Below the pieces are notes generated by a model. It was given only the letters and a program-made list of their open reading frames with translations. It had not been told where the DNA came from and did not search any database. A program made the translations under genes and the position numbers. This document shows, piece after piece, positions 24,527 through 35,327 of a stretch of 64,000 nt of DNA; the stretch's first letter is position 1, and each line of letters starts with the position of its first letter. This stretch comes from Cyathus striatus (taxonomy: Eukaryota; Basidiomycota; Agaricomycetes; Agaricales; Nidulariaceae): NCBI GenBank assembly GCA_025738555.1, contig JAOVFP010000017.1, positions 496,001 through 560,000 of the forward strand. The letters run 5' to 3'.

Positions 24527-24641
24527 TCTTTGTTAGGATATCGGTTAGTGCATGTGCATGTCATTAGTAGGTCTTTAGAAGTCTAATGTCAATTATCACT
24601 GCGCAAAAGCTGGGTTCGACTCCCAGTCTCCAGACAGAGAG
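24527..24641 (+). pseudogene. tRNA-Asp pseudogene upstream of CFEM copy 2
   Basis: This is the duplicate of the tRNA at 22,268. It keeps the acceptor strands TCTTTGT and ACAGAGA, the D-arm run GATATCGGTTAGTGC, the GTC region and the perfect T arm CTGGGTTCGACTCCCAG. However, seven extra bases (tctccag) separate the T arm from the 3' acceptor strand, and the post-anticodon insert is longer, with an internal partial duplication (gtcattagtaggtctttagaagtctaatgtcaat region). It is unlikely to be a working tRNA. Confidence 0.6.
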
Positions 24642-24649
24642 ATGTATGT

Positions 24650-25917
24650 AATATTGAAGAAGTATCAAAGTTTACTTTTTGTTTCCTCAAATAAGTATAA
24701 GGAGATTTTGTTAAGTTTTCATATTATAATGCCAATTAATAAATCTTGTTATAACTCATTGTCTGTATATCAGTTTTAAAATATAAAGACACACCTGCTT
24801 GACTGTGTGAAAGCAGAGATTGAATTCCAGGTAAAGTGATACATCACATTGTTCACTCCTATACTGCAGACGAATTTTCACATGCAACAACTTTCCGTGT
24901 AACAAAACGACATACATATTACCACTGTATTATCACAGATTGTATCCAGAAAGCAGTGGGTATTTGTCAATTTTAGAACTAAGGATTCTTATGACAATTC
25001 AATCAAGGCTTTTCTAAGTAGTGGGGTTGTAGAATTATATTACCTATTCAAATGTCACAATAATCATTCCATGCCGCCTCCACATATGCTTTTGGATATG
25101 TTACTATACCTATTATGTATTTTACTGACAATGTACTACAGTTGATTTTATGTATTTAAGTAGTTTACAATGTACCGTAAATACTTATCCATTTGCCTCT
25201 TGCTTCCTCTCCCTGCGTGCTTGAGGTCAAATGTAATGTCGTCGTCGTCGATGCGTCGTTTATTTCAACACAAATGGATCCTACCCTTCTGTGTGGGGCT
25301 GTAGCCAATACACCAGCTCATGGCCTCGGTTCTAGGCCTATCGCTTGCTTGATTTCATCCCCTCGCCATCACTTGCACTCTCATCATTTTATCGCACCGC
25401 CGTCACCATCTTTCAAGCTGAAACCCCATCGTTGTGCCGCTGCCGCAGTCACCTGACATCGCGCCTGCCGTTATTGTTGCTCCTGCCGTTATTGTTGCTC
25501 CTGCTGTTATTGTTGCTCCCACCATTTTGCCGCCATTGCTGTGCCTCTTAGGCATACTTCATCACAATTACCAGTATATTGTGCATTATTACGCCTCTTT
25601 ATAATAAAAACATCTAATTAACATCAATTATAAGAATTACAATAAGTAGACAAATCTTGCATAATTAGGACTTGGACCCAAATTCAGTGGATATAATTGT
25701 CTTAAATGCATATAATTAGCAGTAATTAGTCCTAATTATACTGTGATACAGGAACATCAAAATAAGATTCACATGAATTATGTCTTAAGTAGAAGTAATT
25801 ATATCCTAATTCAAGCTAATTAAGTCATAATTCAAGCTGATTATATCCTAATGATACAGCAATATAAAGCATTCTATGTGTAATTTGTACCAATTATGAC
25901 TTAATTATATGGAACTA
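24650..25917. other. AT-rich, gene-free region
   Basis: No gene is supported. From about 25,600 to 25,915 the DNA is dominated by variants of TAATTA and its context 'taattatgtcctaatt', forming diverged short inverted and direct repeats. A GCTCCTGCCGTTATTGTT-type triplicate lies at about 25,465-25,530. CpG becomes rare from about 24,660 onward, apart from the 25,190-25,530 patch. Confidence 0.45.
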
Positions 25918-26430
25918 CTGTACCATTACGACCGATTGTTCAGTGACGCATAACGATACCTGTCTGAACTGAACAAATTTTCGACTTGTTACGCATCACA
26001 AGCTAGTTTGAACAAAGGTTCAGTGGAAATAAAATAGACCTATTTTCTTAAAATTTTCTTGAGCATCCCAATGTGATAGTACATGTTAATTATCTGAAGT
26101 AAGTAATCTAATGCTCTTCCCAATATTGCAAATGCTACATATGGGGAGCTACTTAATTGAATGTCATGGTATTTAAATGCGAATTTCATTGCTTGAACCT
26201 CTGTCAAGACTTTCTAAATAAGTAATCACGAGATGATACATCAGTGTCTTCCTGTATTATGTATAGGCTACTTATCATACAATATCCCATTGTTCCAGTA
26301 CTTCAGCAGGTTTTATATCTTTGAACAAATTTGGTTAACGTCACGCACCAAATCAAGGTATGAACTGAACAATGAACTAAACTTTGGTGTCACGCCAAAA
26401 AATCATGAACATTAGGTCGTAATGGTACAG
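25918..26430. mobile_element. 513-bp Tc1/mariner-type MITE
   Basis: Termini CTGTACCATTACGACC and its exact reverse complement GGTCGTAATGGTACAG are each flanked by TA (25,916-25,917; 26,431-26,432), the Tc1/mariner target. Inward similarity continues weakly (TGTTCA and TGAACA, GTGACGC and GTCACGC). There is no transposase. The termini retain CpG although the surroundings are CpG-poor. Confidence 0.78.
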
Positions 26431-26689
26431 TATAAAATCATTCTATGCAAATTAAGTAATAGTTCATACTAATCATCTGTATACCATACTCCTCCATGAA
26501 ATCAGGAAGTCCAGGGACTTTTTCAAAATCTCATAAATTATTACTATATTACTAATGTATAGTATATCTATACTATTACAAAATCTACATATACTCATAC
26601 AATAAACTACCTATATTAATACAATACACTACATACAATACACAAGAAACTAACTAACAAGATGAAATAGTGACAAATGATAGCACTGT

Positions 26690-28230
26690 TAGGGCAAGAG
26701 TGAAAGCAAGAGAGGGAGAGGGAGAGGGGGTGAGGGGGTGGAGGAAGAAGACACTCATGCTTGTCACTTGCAAGATAAGGGCAAGAGTGTGAGAGAGGGA
26801 GAGGGGTGAGTGGAAAAGGCACTCACCCTCAGCCCTTATTATGTGCAGACAAGGGTAGGGGGAGAGAGGGACATGGGGGGAGGGGGGGGCAAGAGGAGAG
26901 GGTGATAGCGAGAGCAAGAGGGGGTGAGAGGAGAAGAAGCTCACCATTATCACTTGCAAGATGAGGGTGAGGGAAGGACCAAGAGGAAGACAAGGGAGGG
27001 AGAAGGAGACAAGGGAGAGGAGAGGGGGATGAGGGATGGAGGGCAAGACGAGGAGAGAGGGACAAGGGACAGAGGGATAGAAGTGAGTGTGTCACTTGTG
27101 GACAAGGGCAAAAGGAAGAGGGTATTGGGAGGAAACATGTACCCTCATCACTTGCAAGACAAGGGTTTGGGTGTGAGTGGGTGCGGGTGAGACAGAGAGG
27201 GTGGGTGGGCGAGTGGCACAGGGTGAAAACACAGGCAAGGGAGAAGGGAAGAAGTGTGTTCCCTTGTCACTTGTGAATTGGGGGACAAAGATGCAGCTGA
27301 AGGAGAGGGAGTGGGGAGAAGACACTCATTCTCATCACTTGCAAGACAAAGGAGAGGGTGAGAGGGCATGGGTGTGGGTGAGGGGAGAAGGAGAGGGTGA
27401 GGGAGAAGGTGCAGGTGAGGAGGGAAGACACTCACCATTGTAACTTGCAAGACAAAGGAGGGGGAGGGGGAGAGATGCCTGCCTTGTCACTTGCAGACAG
27501 GGTGAGAGGGAGACAGCAAGGGCCAGGGGGCAAGGGTGAAAGATGCCTGTCCTCATCACTTGCAGATAAGGGTGAGAGGAAAACAGCAAGGGCCAGGGGG
27601 CATCCTCATCCTGGCCACACTATGTCACTGGTGAGATGAGAGGGAGAGAGAGCAGGGGGGATGTTGCTGTCCTAGACACCACTCTTGTCACTTGGGCAAG
27701 GGGAGAAGACACCTGCCCTCGTCACTTGCAGATGAGGGCAAGGGAGACAGTGAGGGAGGGGAGGAAGCATGTGCCCTCGTCACTTGTGAGATGAGAGCAG
27801 AGGGGGCATGGGGAGAAGATGCTCACCCTCATCACTTGCAGATGAGGGCAAGGGAGAGGGAGAGAGGGGGGGAGGCCATATACGCCTCGTCACTTGTGAG
27901 ATGAGGGCACAGAGGCATGTGGCTGTGGGTGAGACAAGACACTCACCCTTGTCACTTGCAGACGAGGGTGAGGGAGTGGCAAGGGGAGTGGCAAGGGCGA
28001 GAGAGATGGGGAGGAAGAGGGGAGGAAAAAAGCATCCTCATCACTTGTGAGACGAGGGCAGAGAGGGGGTGTGAGATCATGGGTGAGGGAGATGGTGAAG
28101 GAGAGGAGGAAGCTGGCATGTGGAGAAGTCAGCAGCCAGTGACAACACTCACCCCCATTGCTTGCAGATGAGGGTGGGGGAGAGGGAGAGGGGGTTAATC
28201 GCTTGTACTTGTCACTTGCAAGACAGGCAA
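26690..28230. repeat. Hairpin-forming purine-rich minisatellite
   Basis: About 20 units of 50-100 bp, each made of a purine tract (gagggagaggg types) and a conserved core of the form [CTCATC or CTTGTC]-ACTTGCA-[GATGAG or GACAAG]. The core is self-complementary: for example CCTCATC-acttgca-GATGAGG at 27,825-27,850. Copies occur near 26,760, 26,940, 27,143, 27,260, 27,331, 27,433, 27,482, 27,552, 27,716, 27,774, 27,827, 27,886, 27,947, 28,036, 28,152 and 28,206. The Pro/Ser/Leu or Glu/Gly/Arg frames across it are repeat translations and not genes. Confidence 0.8.
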
Positions 28231-30295
28231 AGGCACATGGTGGTTCTTGATGTGGTTATGCATGGTGTTACACATGGCATTATGCACAACATCAGAAAAC
28301 ACCAATCTGGCTACCAAGCAAAGTGCCAAGCTTGGTAACCTGTATCGATCATCCGCCAAGCCATACAGATCGACGTAGGCTATATTGTGATACATAGCAG
28401 ACATTGATGTTGGATAGAATGGTGTAGACTATGGGTATAGTGTGGGAGGGATATAGATTTACATACATTCATTAGTTACCTTCATATCTCTTTATAGATC
28501 GTCTGCAGTTTGATATAGACTATACAGGTGCAGATAGTTCAGCTCCTTCCCTTTGCATAGTATTTATTATCTTAAGAGAAATGATGATTTTCACAATTAC
28601 CAATTGGTTAAAAATTGCATAGGACATGTAGATTAAAATCTATCCATGTGCACCGATATATATTAATGGAATGCTCAGGGTGCTCAAGTATCTACAACAC
28701 TGTACTGTATAACTTCAGACATATTAAACATGTATAAGTAGCTGCAAGGAGGAAAGAAAAGGGGTCAGCACGCCACACACAGCACAATGACTTGATGATA
28801 TCTGTCCTCCATTGCCGTTGTGCCAATACATCATGTGACTTAGATTATTGGTTACTTCCGACTTTTCGCTAAAAACAATTTTCGACTGTGTTTCGTTCTT
28901 TCTTCCTTCCCTTTTCCCCCTTTCCCCCTCTTCCATTTTTTTTTCCTTTCTCCTTCCCACTTTAACTTTCTAAATTTTGTCACTCTATAGCAAACTATGT
29001 TATGTCCAACCCTGCACTGTTAGAAGTTGTAAGTCTCTGCTTTGGTACTTATGAATGCTACTCACCCCTATTTTTACTGTAGGTTCATTGACGATGGTTT
29101 TCTGTGCATCTTCAGGTCATATGCCAAGTTTGAAGTTACGTCCTTGAATATATCAGAAGGTTGAGTGATTTTTGGGATGACTGTGCTGCAAATAGTATGT
29201 CTCATATATCTATCGTCTCTTTCTCTTTCTTACCACTCCATTTCAACCATAGCTTCATTGTGAGCAGCTGAGCACTAGTCCATATCTGGTCTGCCTACAA
29301 TGTCCCCACATCTTGAGAGAGGGTGAAGGATTATATGTACAGGTGAAGCTGAAGGATGATGTGTGTTGCATGAGATTTTGAGAGGTCATGACTTGTTGTA
29401 GTTAAGTAGATAAAGTGATGTGTACCTACCGCTAGTAGCATGCAATATATATGATTACATCCATTTTATCAGCCAGAAATGATATTTTTATTGGAAGCAT
29501 ATGTAATGATTTGTCCACATACATACAGTAGCAGCAATAGACAAGTAGTCTATGTTTTTGAAGGTGCAGTTACAATGAGATACCAAGCCATCACTTCAGC
29601 TAGGTTGGTCTATATTGATCTATGATATGATGGCACAAGTCTACATGGCACTACATAAAGGGGGACTATGCGATAAGGGTTATTCCTGCTACCTGGCCTA
29701 TGTAGCTCTATATTACTATGTCTTTATTTCCTGATGGAGAGAGGGAGGGGAGGGGGATGAGAAGACATTAGCCACATCACATCACTGGCAAGACAGAGGC
29801 TGCTTGATGCCATGCTTGTCAATTGCTAGATGAGGGGAAGAGACAGGGGGGAGGGGACAAGATGAGGAAGGAGGAGAGAGGGGAGAAGGAAGGAGGAGGG
29901 AGAAGGAGCAGAGTGGAGAACAGAGGAAGAAAGAGGGAGGAGCCGTCATCATCACAAATGATGATGAAACATGCAGCACTGGCAGTTTGATGGGGATCAC
30001 TAATCGGGCATGTCACATGCCTGTCATGCAGTCACACACCCTCCAGTATTGACCCAGTAGAATAACTTTTGATACACACTATCTACATCTTTCAAATAAA
30101 TTGCATATTGGACACTTATATATGTTATTTTATGATATGTAATTGAATTATTTTTTACTCTACTTTTTTTCCATAAATTGGCATATAGCACCAACTCCCT
30201 GCCAAAATAGGCATCATAACAGTATTTTTGCATCTTTAATTCAGATTTAAACTATCTGGTACTGCATCATTGGTATCATATGTTCAAAATAGCAA
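28231..30295. other. Gene-free, CpG-poor region
   Basis: No gene is supported. A purine-rich tract at about 29,735-29,945, with 'acatcactggcaagacagag' and 'cttgtcaattgctagatgagg', is a detached relic of the 26.7-28.2 kb minisatellite. A pyrimidine tract lies at 28,890-28,960. Remaining frames are short and unremarkable. Confidence 0.5.
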
Positions 30296-30306
30296 TTGCA
30301 ACAAAT

Positions 30307-32795
30307 GGGCACATAGAAAATTCTGGGCATGCACAAAAGTGAGCGTGATTGAGCATGCCACACTCAAGGTTAAATTTTCATGCTCAAGATATATTTAATA
30401 GTTGTAACAGGCCTATTTCTAAGTCAAACTAATTGTAAATCAAATGTATATACTGTTACTGTACTATTGTAGTCTTATTGCCACTGCAGGTAAAGTTTTT
30501 AAGCAAGATAAATACTCAGAAGTAGAAGAATAAATATTAAATTTCATGCTCAAGGCGATACTATTCACACTCAAACCTGAATGTGCACGCTCAATTTTCA
30601 TGCTCACATTATGCTCAAGATTTTATTTCACACACAGGGTTGACATCTCATGCACAGGGTCCATACTTTCACGCACAGTGTCTGAGTCTTCACACTCAAT
30701 GTCTTTACTTCACACTCATGGTGTGAGTATTCATTTTTATAAAATTAAATAATGTATTCATATTTGGACCTCACTTACATGTGGGAGTACTTACATGTGA
30801 GCATGGATATATATTCACTTCATGCACACTCCCAAACTCATTTAAATTAACAGTGAGCTATTATGAGTGTGATTGTGATGGGTATATCTATTCACACTCA
30901 CACTTATTATAGTATAAAGGATATGTGGTCATGTAGTACATATCATGCTCTTTAATAGAGTATGAGTGTGAATGTACATATAATATAATATATTTATCCT
31001 CACACGATCTATCCCATTCTGTTCATTAGTTCTAAGAGGTTAGAGATGTTTACAACAGGGTGATAGTAACTAGATTATGTAATAATAACTACTTACTCCT
31101 AAAACAATGTAACAGGGTGGCGAGTTTGGAGGGAATTTCGCAGAAGATCAGTATTAAGGATGCTTCCAGGCAAAAGGGAGTAGAAGGGGGATGTATAGGA
31201 AGGTGGAGGACTGTCTAAGTAGTAGGTAGATAACATCTCTGGCTATGTATGATGTAACATGTGATACTCTAGGAGTTTCCAGCTCTTCTTACTAGACTCA
31301 AATCAAATCACTTAATCAATAATCTTGGAAAGGTCACTTTAATTCACTACACTACATCAAGGTACTTTATAATGGAAGCTGCACAGGGGATAGCTTGCAT
31401 CTACATGGCAAAACTCGTTTACTTTATATACTGCTGGAAATATGGTGGCTGATGGTACTGTATAGGTGCTGGATAGGTACATTCGGGGTACTAGGGATCT
31501 TAAACTATGTCACTGACAAGGGCAAGCTGTATGCTCATGGAGCATGCTGGACAGGGGGTCGCGTGTCTGTCATAGGAGGTTGCGTGACAGGGGATATGGT
31601 GCCATGTGTGTTCCTTCAGTTGGGATGGGATTGGCTATATGTGGATGTGCTAAGAATAGCGCAAAGATCTATCAGGGCTCAGGGCTTATTACTTTAATTA
31701 AACATGCATCGCTTCACTGGTTACTCTGAGAGAAGTTGATTGGTTGGCTCAGGGTTCCGGGGTTTGCCGAGGTGTCTAGTGAGGTGCTTCGTTGTTGCTT
31801 GCTTCTCTTGGGTAGTGATCGTGTTTGACCATGTGACCTTTGCGCATTGTTTAGATGTGTTCTGGCTGTTATCCATTTAGTTGCTGAGTTTAGTGCCACT
31901 GCTTTATCTGTCTCTTCTGCACATAGTACTACCTTAGGCTTTGTCATATTCACACCCTTGGTAAGTGTACTTCTTAGTACTTTTAATTGGCAGCTCAGGT
32001 CTCACTCCAATTCTGTAACTAACCCATGTTTGTTACCATTTGGTGAGTACTAATTACATGTATAGAAAAAACTAAAATCCATGACTATAGGTAGTATACA
32101 CCTGTCAGGTGTCTCAGTACATAAGTTGATGGCCTATTTGATATACTCTTAGACACATGCTGTAGTACACCAGGCAATTAATATAAGTAAAAGTTTGATT
32201 TATGATAGCCCTTTTTAACTTTATTCACACTCACATATAGAATATCTGTGTTCAACATTTCCCACTCACTGCCAAACTTGTTTAAATTGAGGGTATACAT
32301 AAATATGCATGAGTGAGAATAGTCCTATCATGCTCATGCTCAAACTTAAGTGAATTGAGTGTGAGTGTGAATAACACTCATGTGCAAGTTATACTAGGTG
32401 AGCAGCAGTGAATATACATGTGCATGATAAATACTCCTATCACACTCATGCTCAAACTCAAGTAAATTTGGTGTGAGTGTGAATATAGCACTCATGCACA
32501 ATTTATGGTAAATATGCATGAGCATGAAAAGAAATAACTATCACACTCATGCTTAAACTGGGTTGGCTTGGGCAAGAACTGGCATTAGTATGATATTTAA
32601 TACTTTTTAGAATAGATCATAAGGATATGCTATAGTATATCTTTTGGATAATAGTAGTTTCTCGATCACTTATGTATTGCTTCATGCTCACTTAAATATT
32701 ATTCACACTCAGGGTCAAATTTACGCATGCAGACCCTGAGTGTGCACACTCAACTCATGCTCACTTTTGTGTGTGCCCGGAATTTTCTTGCTGCC
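30307..32795. mobile_element. 2.5-kb non-autonomous element with 11-bp target duplication
   Basis: Its ends are GGCACATAGAAAATTCTGGGC and GGCAGCAAGAAAATTCCGGGC (right end, reverse complement). Both continue as CAYRCACAAAAGTGAGC. The flanks carry the direct duplication tgcaacaaatg (30,296-30,306; 32,796-32,806). Duplication length (9-11 bp) fits Mutator-like elements. The subterminal kilobase at each side is packed with TCACACTCA, CATGCTCA and their complements, probably transposase-binding repeats. The interior shows no transposase; a frame at 31,714-31,953 (minus, 79 residues) has no recognisable domain. Confidence 0.82.
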
Positions 32796-32806
32796 TGCAA
32801 CAAATG

Positions 32807-33338
32807 TATTGACTCAGAATTTCGAAAACAAAATCAGAAGTATGTAATCTTGCAGTGAACAGTGCCATATCTCACCTTAAAAGTATGAAATCAAAAATTC
32901 CGGCTCAAACATTTTGTGCCCACATACAAATTGAGTATTGTTTGTCACTGTAGCGAAGTGAGAAAATGTCATAATGAGAAACAGATACAGTTACAAGTTT
33001 TGCCTGCCAATAGAGTGTGGGAAAATGTATTTAACCTTGCGGTGCGAGTTGGATGCAGTGCACACATGGCCTCAAAGTGTGTATTTAATGGCATTTCATT
33101 GATTAAATCATCTTACCACTCATTTATCATCTCTAAAATCGATTTTAAAGACATAAATCTACCAACAAGAGTGTTTTATCACATATAATCAGCAAAATCC
33201 CTAAAAATATGCAAGTACTCACTGTATTTCACTGAATTTATCACTTATTTCATATCACTACAAGCTACAGAACATTATCAAATGCCCAAAGTATCAAATA
33301 AAACACAGGAATAGCTACATAGGATTAAATCTGGCAAA
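32807..33338. other. Gene-free spacer
   Basis: No gene, repeat or RNA can be supported. The frame at 32,916-33,188 (90 residues) has no recognisable domain. Confidence 0.4.
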
Positions 33339-33547
33339 ATAGCTGTATGTGTCACTCCCACACATGTCTCAACTGACTATCAACTGACTCTCACCTGACT
33401 TTCATCTGACTCTCAATTAACTCTCAGAAGTCAGGTTAGACTCTCATCTCACTATCATTTGACTCTCAACTAAGTCTCAGAAGTCACCTGAGAGTCTAAA
33501 CTAGGTATCAACTGAGTCTCAAGAGTCAACTGAGAGTCTCATTAGAG
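33339..33547. repeat. TGACTCTCA short-repeat block
   Basis: It starts with agctgtatgtgtcactccc, which resembles the AGTAYNTTGCACTCCC ends found at 37.8, 39.1 and 47.2 kb. It continues with about a dozen CTGACTCTCA/AACTGACTATCA units, then their inverted form (CTGAGAGTC). The same motif in the opposite sense fills 44,690-44,940 and 47,090-47,225. It probably forms the subterminal part of a non-autonomous element whose limits I cannot fix. Confidence 0.5.
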
Positions 33548-34533
33548 GAGCTCTTTACACTTAGCTATGTGTTCTGTATGGATCTGTGCAGAATCTGTGC
33601 GGAGTCCATACAGATTCCATACAGAATTTTCGGAATCTGTGCAGAATCTGCACAGATTTTTTCATTTTGGCAGGGGTTTTTTTGGGTCTGCAGATTCCGC
33701 ACAGATTCCGAAAATTCCATATGGATTATGCAGAATTCTGCAGAATTCCACATTACAGACCTGAAAATTCTGTACAGAATCTTATTATACTTATTTTCTT
33801 GTGTGACACTAGGTTCTGAGTGTGACACTAGGTGTTGAGTGTGACACTAAGTGTTGAGTGTGATACTAGGTGTTGAGTGTGACACTATACGTTAAATGTG
33901 ACACTATGCATTGAGTGTGACACTAGGTGTTGAGTGTGATACTAGGTGTTGAGTGTGACACTATACATTAAATGTGACACTATACATTAAATGTGACACA
34001 ATATGTTAAATGTGACACTATGCATTAAGTGTGACACTATACATTAAGTGTAACACTAAATGTTGAGTGTGACACTATATGTTAAATGTGACACTATGCA
34101 TCAACTATGACACTATACATTAACCATGACACTATGCATTGAGCATGATACTATATATTGAGTGTATCACAGATTTCATGTAGTGTCACACTTTTCATGT
34201 AGGGTTACACTTGACACCTGTGACAAGGCAGCAATGGAGACAAGATGGTGGTAGGGATGAGATGAGATTATGAATTAACAGTTTTAATAGTATTCGTTGT
34301 GGTTTGAAACAGGAAAATTAAGGTATTAAATAGATCTTACAGATTCTGCATAAATCCACACAGAATTCATGCAGAATATGTATGAAATCTGTATAGAATA
34401 ATCACCTCTAATAATAATAATAGCTACTATATAAATTCTGTATGGTATCTATACAGGTCTGTATGGGTCTGTATGGATCCACACAGAATCTGCACAGATC
34501 TGTACAGACCTCTTGGGGGAGTGTAAATTACTG
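33548..34533. mobile_element. Element with GAGCT...CAGTA ends and TGTGACAC minisatellite
   Basis: The left end is gagctctttacact and the right end, reverse complement, is cagtaatttacactccccc. Behind both lies an imperfect inverted repeat of about 70 bp rich in CTGTRCAGATCTGTGCAG motifs. The right 260 bp reappears at 43,307-43,558. No matching target duplication is seen (cattagag versus atgtattc), so the two ends may come from different insertions joined by deletion or recombination. It has no coding capacity; the frames at 33,565-33,838 are translations of the repeat. Confidence 0.6.
33803..34210. repeat. TGTGACACTA minisatellite
   Basis: About 20 head-to-tail units of 19-20 bp with consensus GTGTGACACTAtryrTTRA (gtgacactaggtgttgagt, gtgacactatacattaaat and similar). 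The unit contains TGTGACA, also the basic motif of the two foldback structures at 17 kb and 46 kb. Confidence 0.88.
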
Positions 34534-34559
34534 ATGTATTCACATCATTTTACTTCACA

Positions 34560-35208
34560 TATCAATTCTCAAGAATCAATTTTAATTTATTCTGTACTCC
34601 AAATCCCAGGTCATCTTTAATAAATTTCATTGCTGTAGTTGCTGCAATAAATAATCCTGAACAGATTTCAATTAGTTCACTCATTTCATTTGGCTTTGGC
34701 CATGGCTTCCAAATGGGCATTTCACTAATCTCTTGTTCTATGTACAATCTAATATCAGCATTGACTTTAGATTTTTCAATATTATGCAAAAAAAAATGGA
34801 TTTGTCACAGATTTCACTGTTTTAATTTGGAAAATGTATTCCAGGGATGCCTCAGGTTGACTAGTAACAAATAATTTGATTGGATAACTGCACTGGCTGA
34901 GATTTTAGGCCAGCACTTTAATAATATTTGTTTGAATATTTTGCTGGCATTCATCCAATGCATCAAGAACAACCAAAATTTTAATCTTATTTAATTTTTC
35001 TTTCATATCCATGATTGGTTTCAAAATAAGTTTCTGCAACTGGACTGAAAGAGCTGAGTGAAGAATTGATATGTCAGCCCAATCTCTTTCAATAACTTGT
35101 CTTTCAATAGTGGGAGTTGTTTTCCTAGTTGATAAGCCAGTGTTTTAATTACACTTTTCAATTCACTCATATTTTTGTGATCCCTAGAGAAGAAGAAAGA
35201 AGCTCATT
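34560..35208 (-). pseudogene. Truncated NACHT fragment (third NLR copy)
   Basis: The segment aligns with 58,950-59,598 of NLR-2, covering the region from just after Walker A to about HNIEKSKVN..., GVQNKLKLILEN. The distal part (34,789-34,562) is in frame. The proximal part has indels, including an extra T in a poly-T run where NLR-2 reads NPFVLHN. Homology stops abruptly at both ends, at an element terminus zone on the left and at the start of the KDZ-associated block on the right. It is a fragment picked up or left behind by rearrangement, with no WD40 part and no Walker A. Confidence 0.88.
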
Positions 35209-35327
35209 CTGTTGCCTTTAGATCTTCACATGCCTCATCCCTCTTTCTCTCCCTTACCACTATCATCACCACTCATCCATCCACATCCACTCACATCAGA
35301 ACATATCAGAACGCACTTCAATATACC

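Noticed and set aside
26616..28338. Many Pro/Ser/Leu and Gly/Glu/Arg frames in the purine-rich region
   Set aside because: Low-complexity translations of a minisatellite; phases change between units and no frame is preferred.
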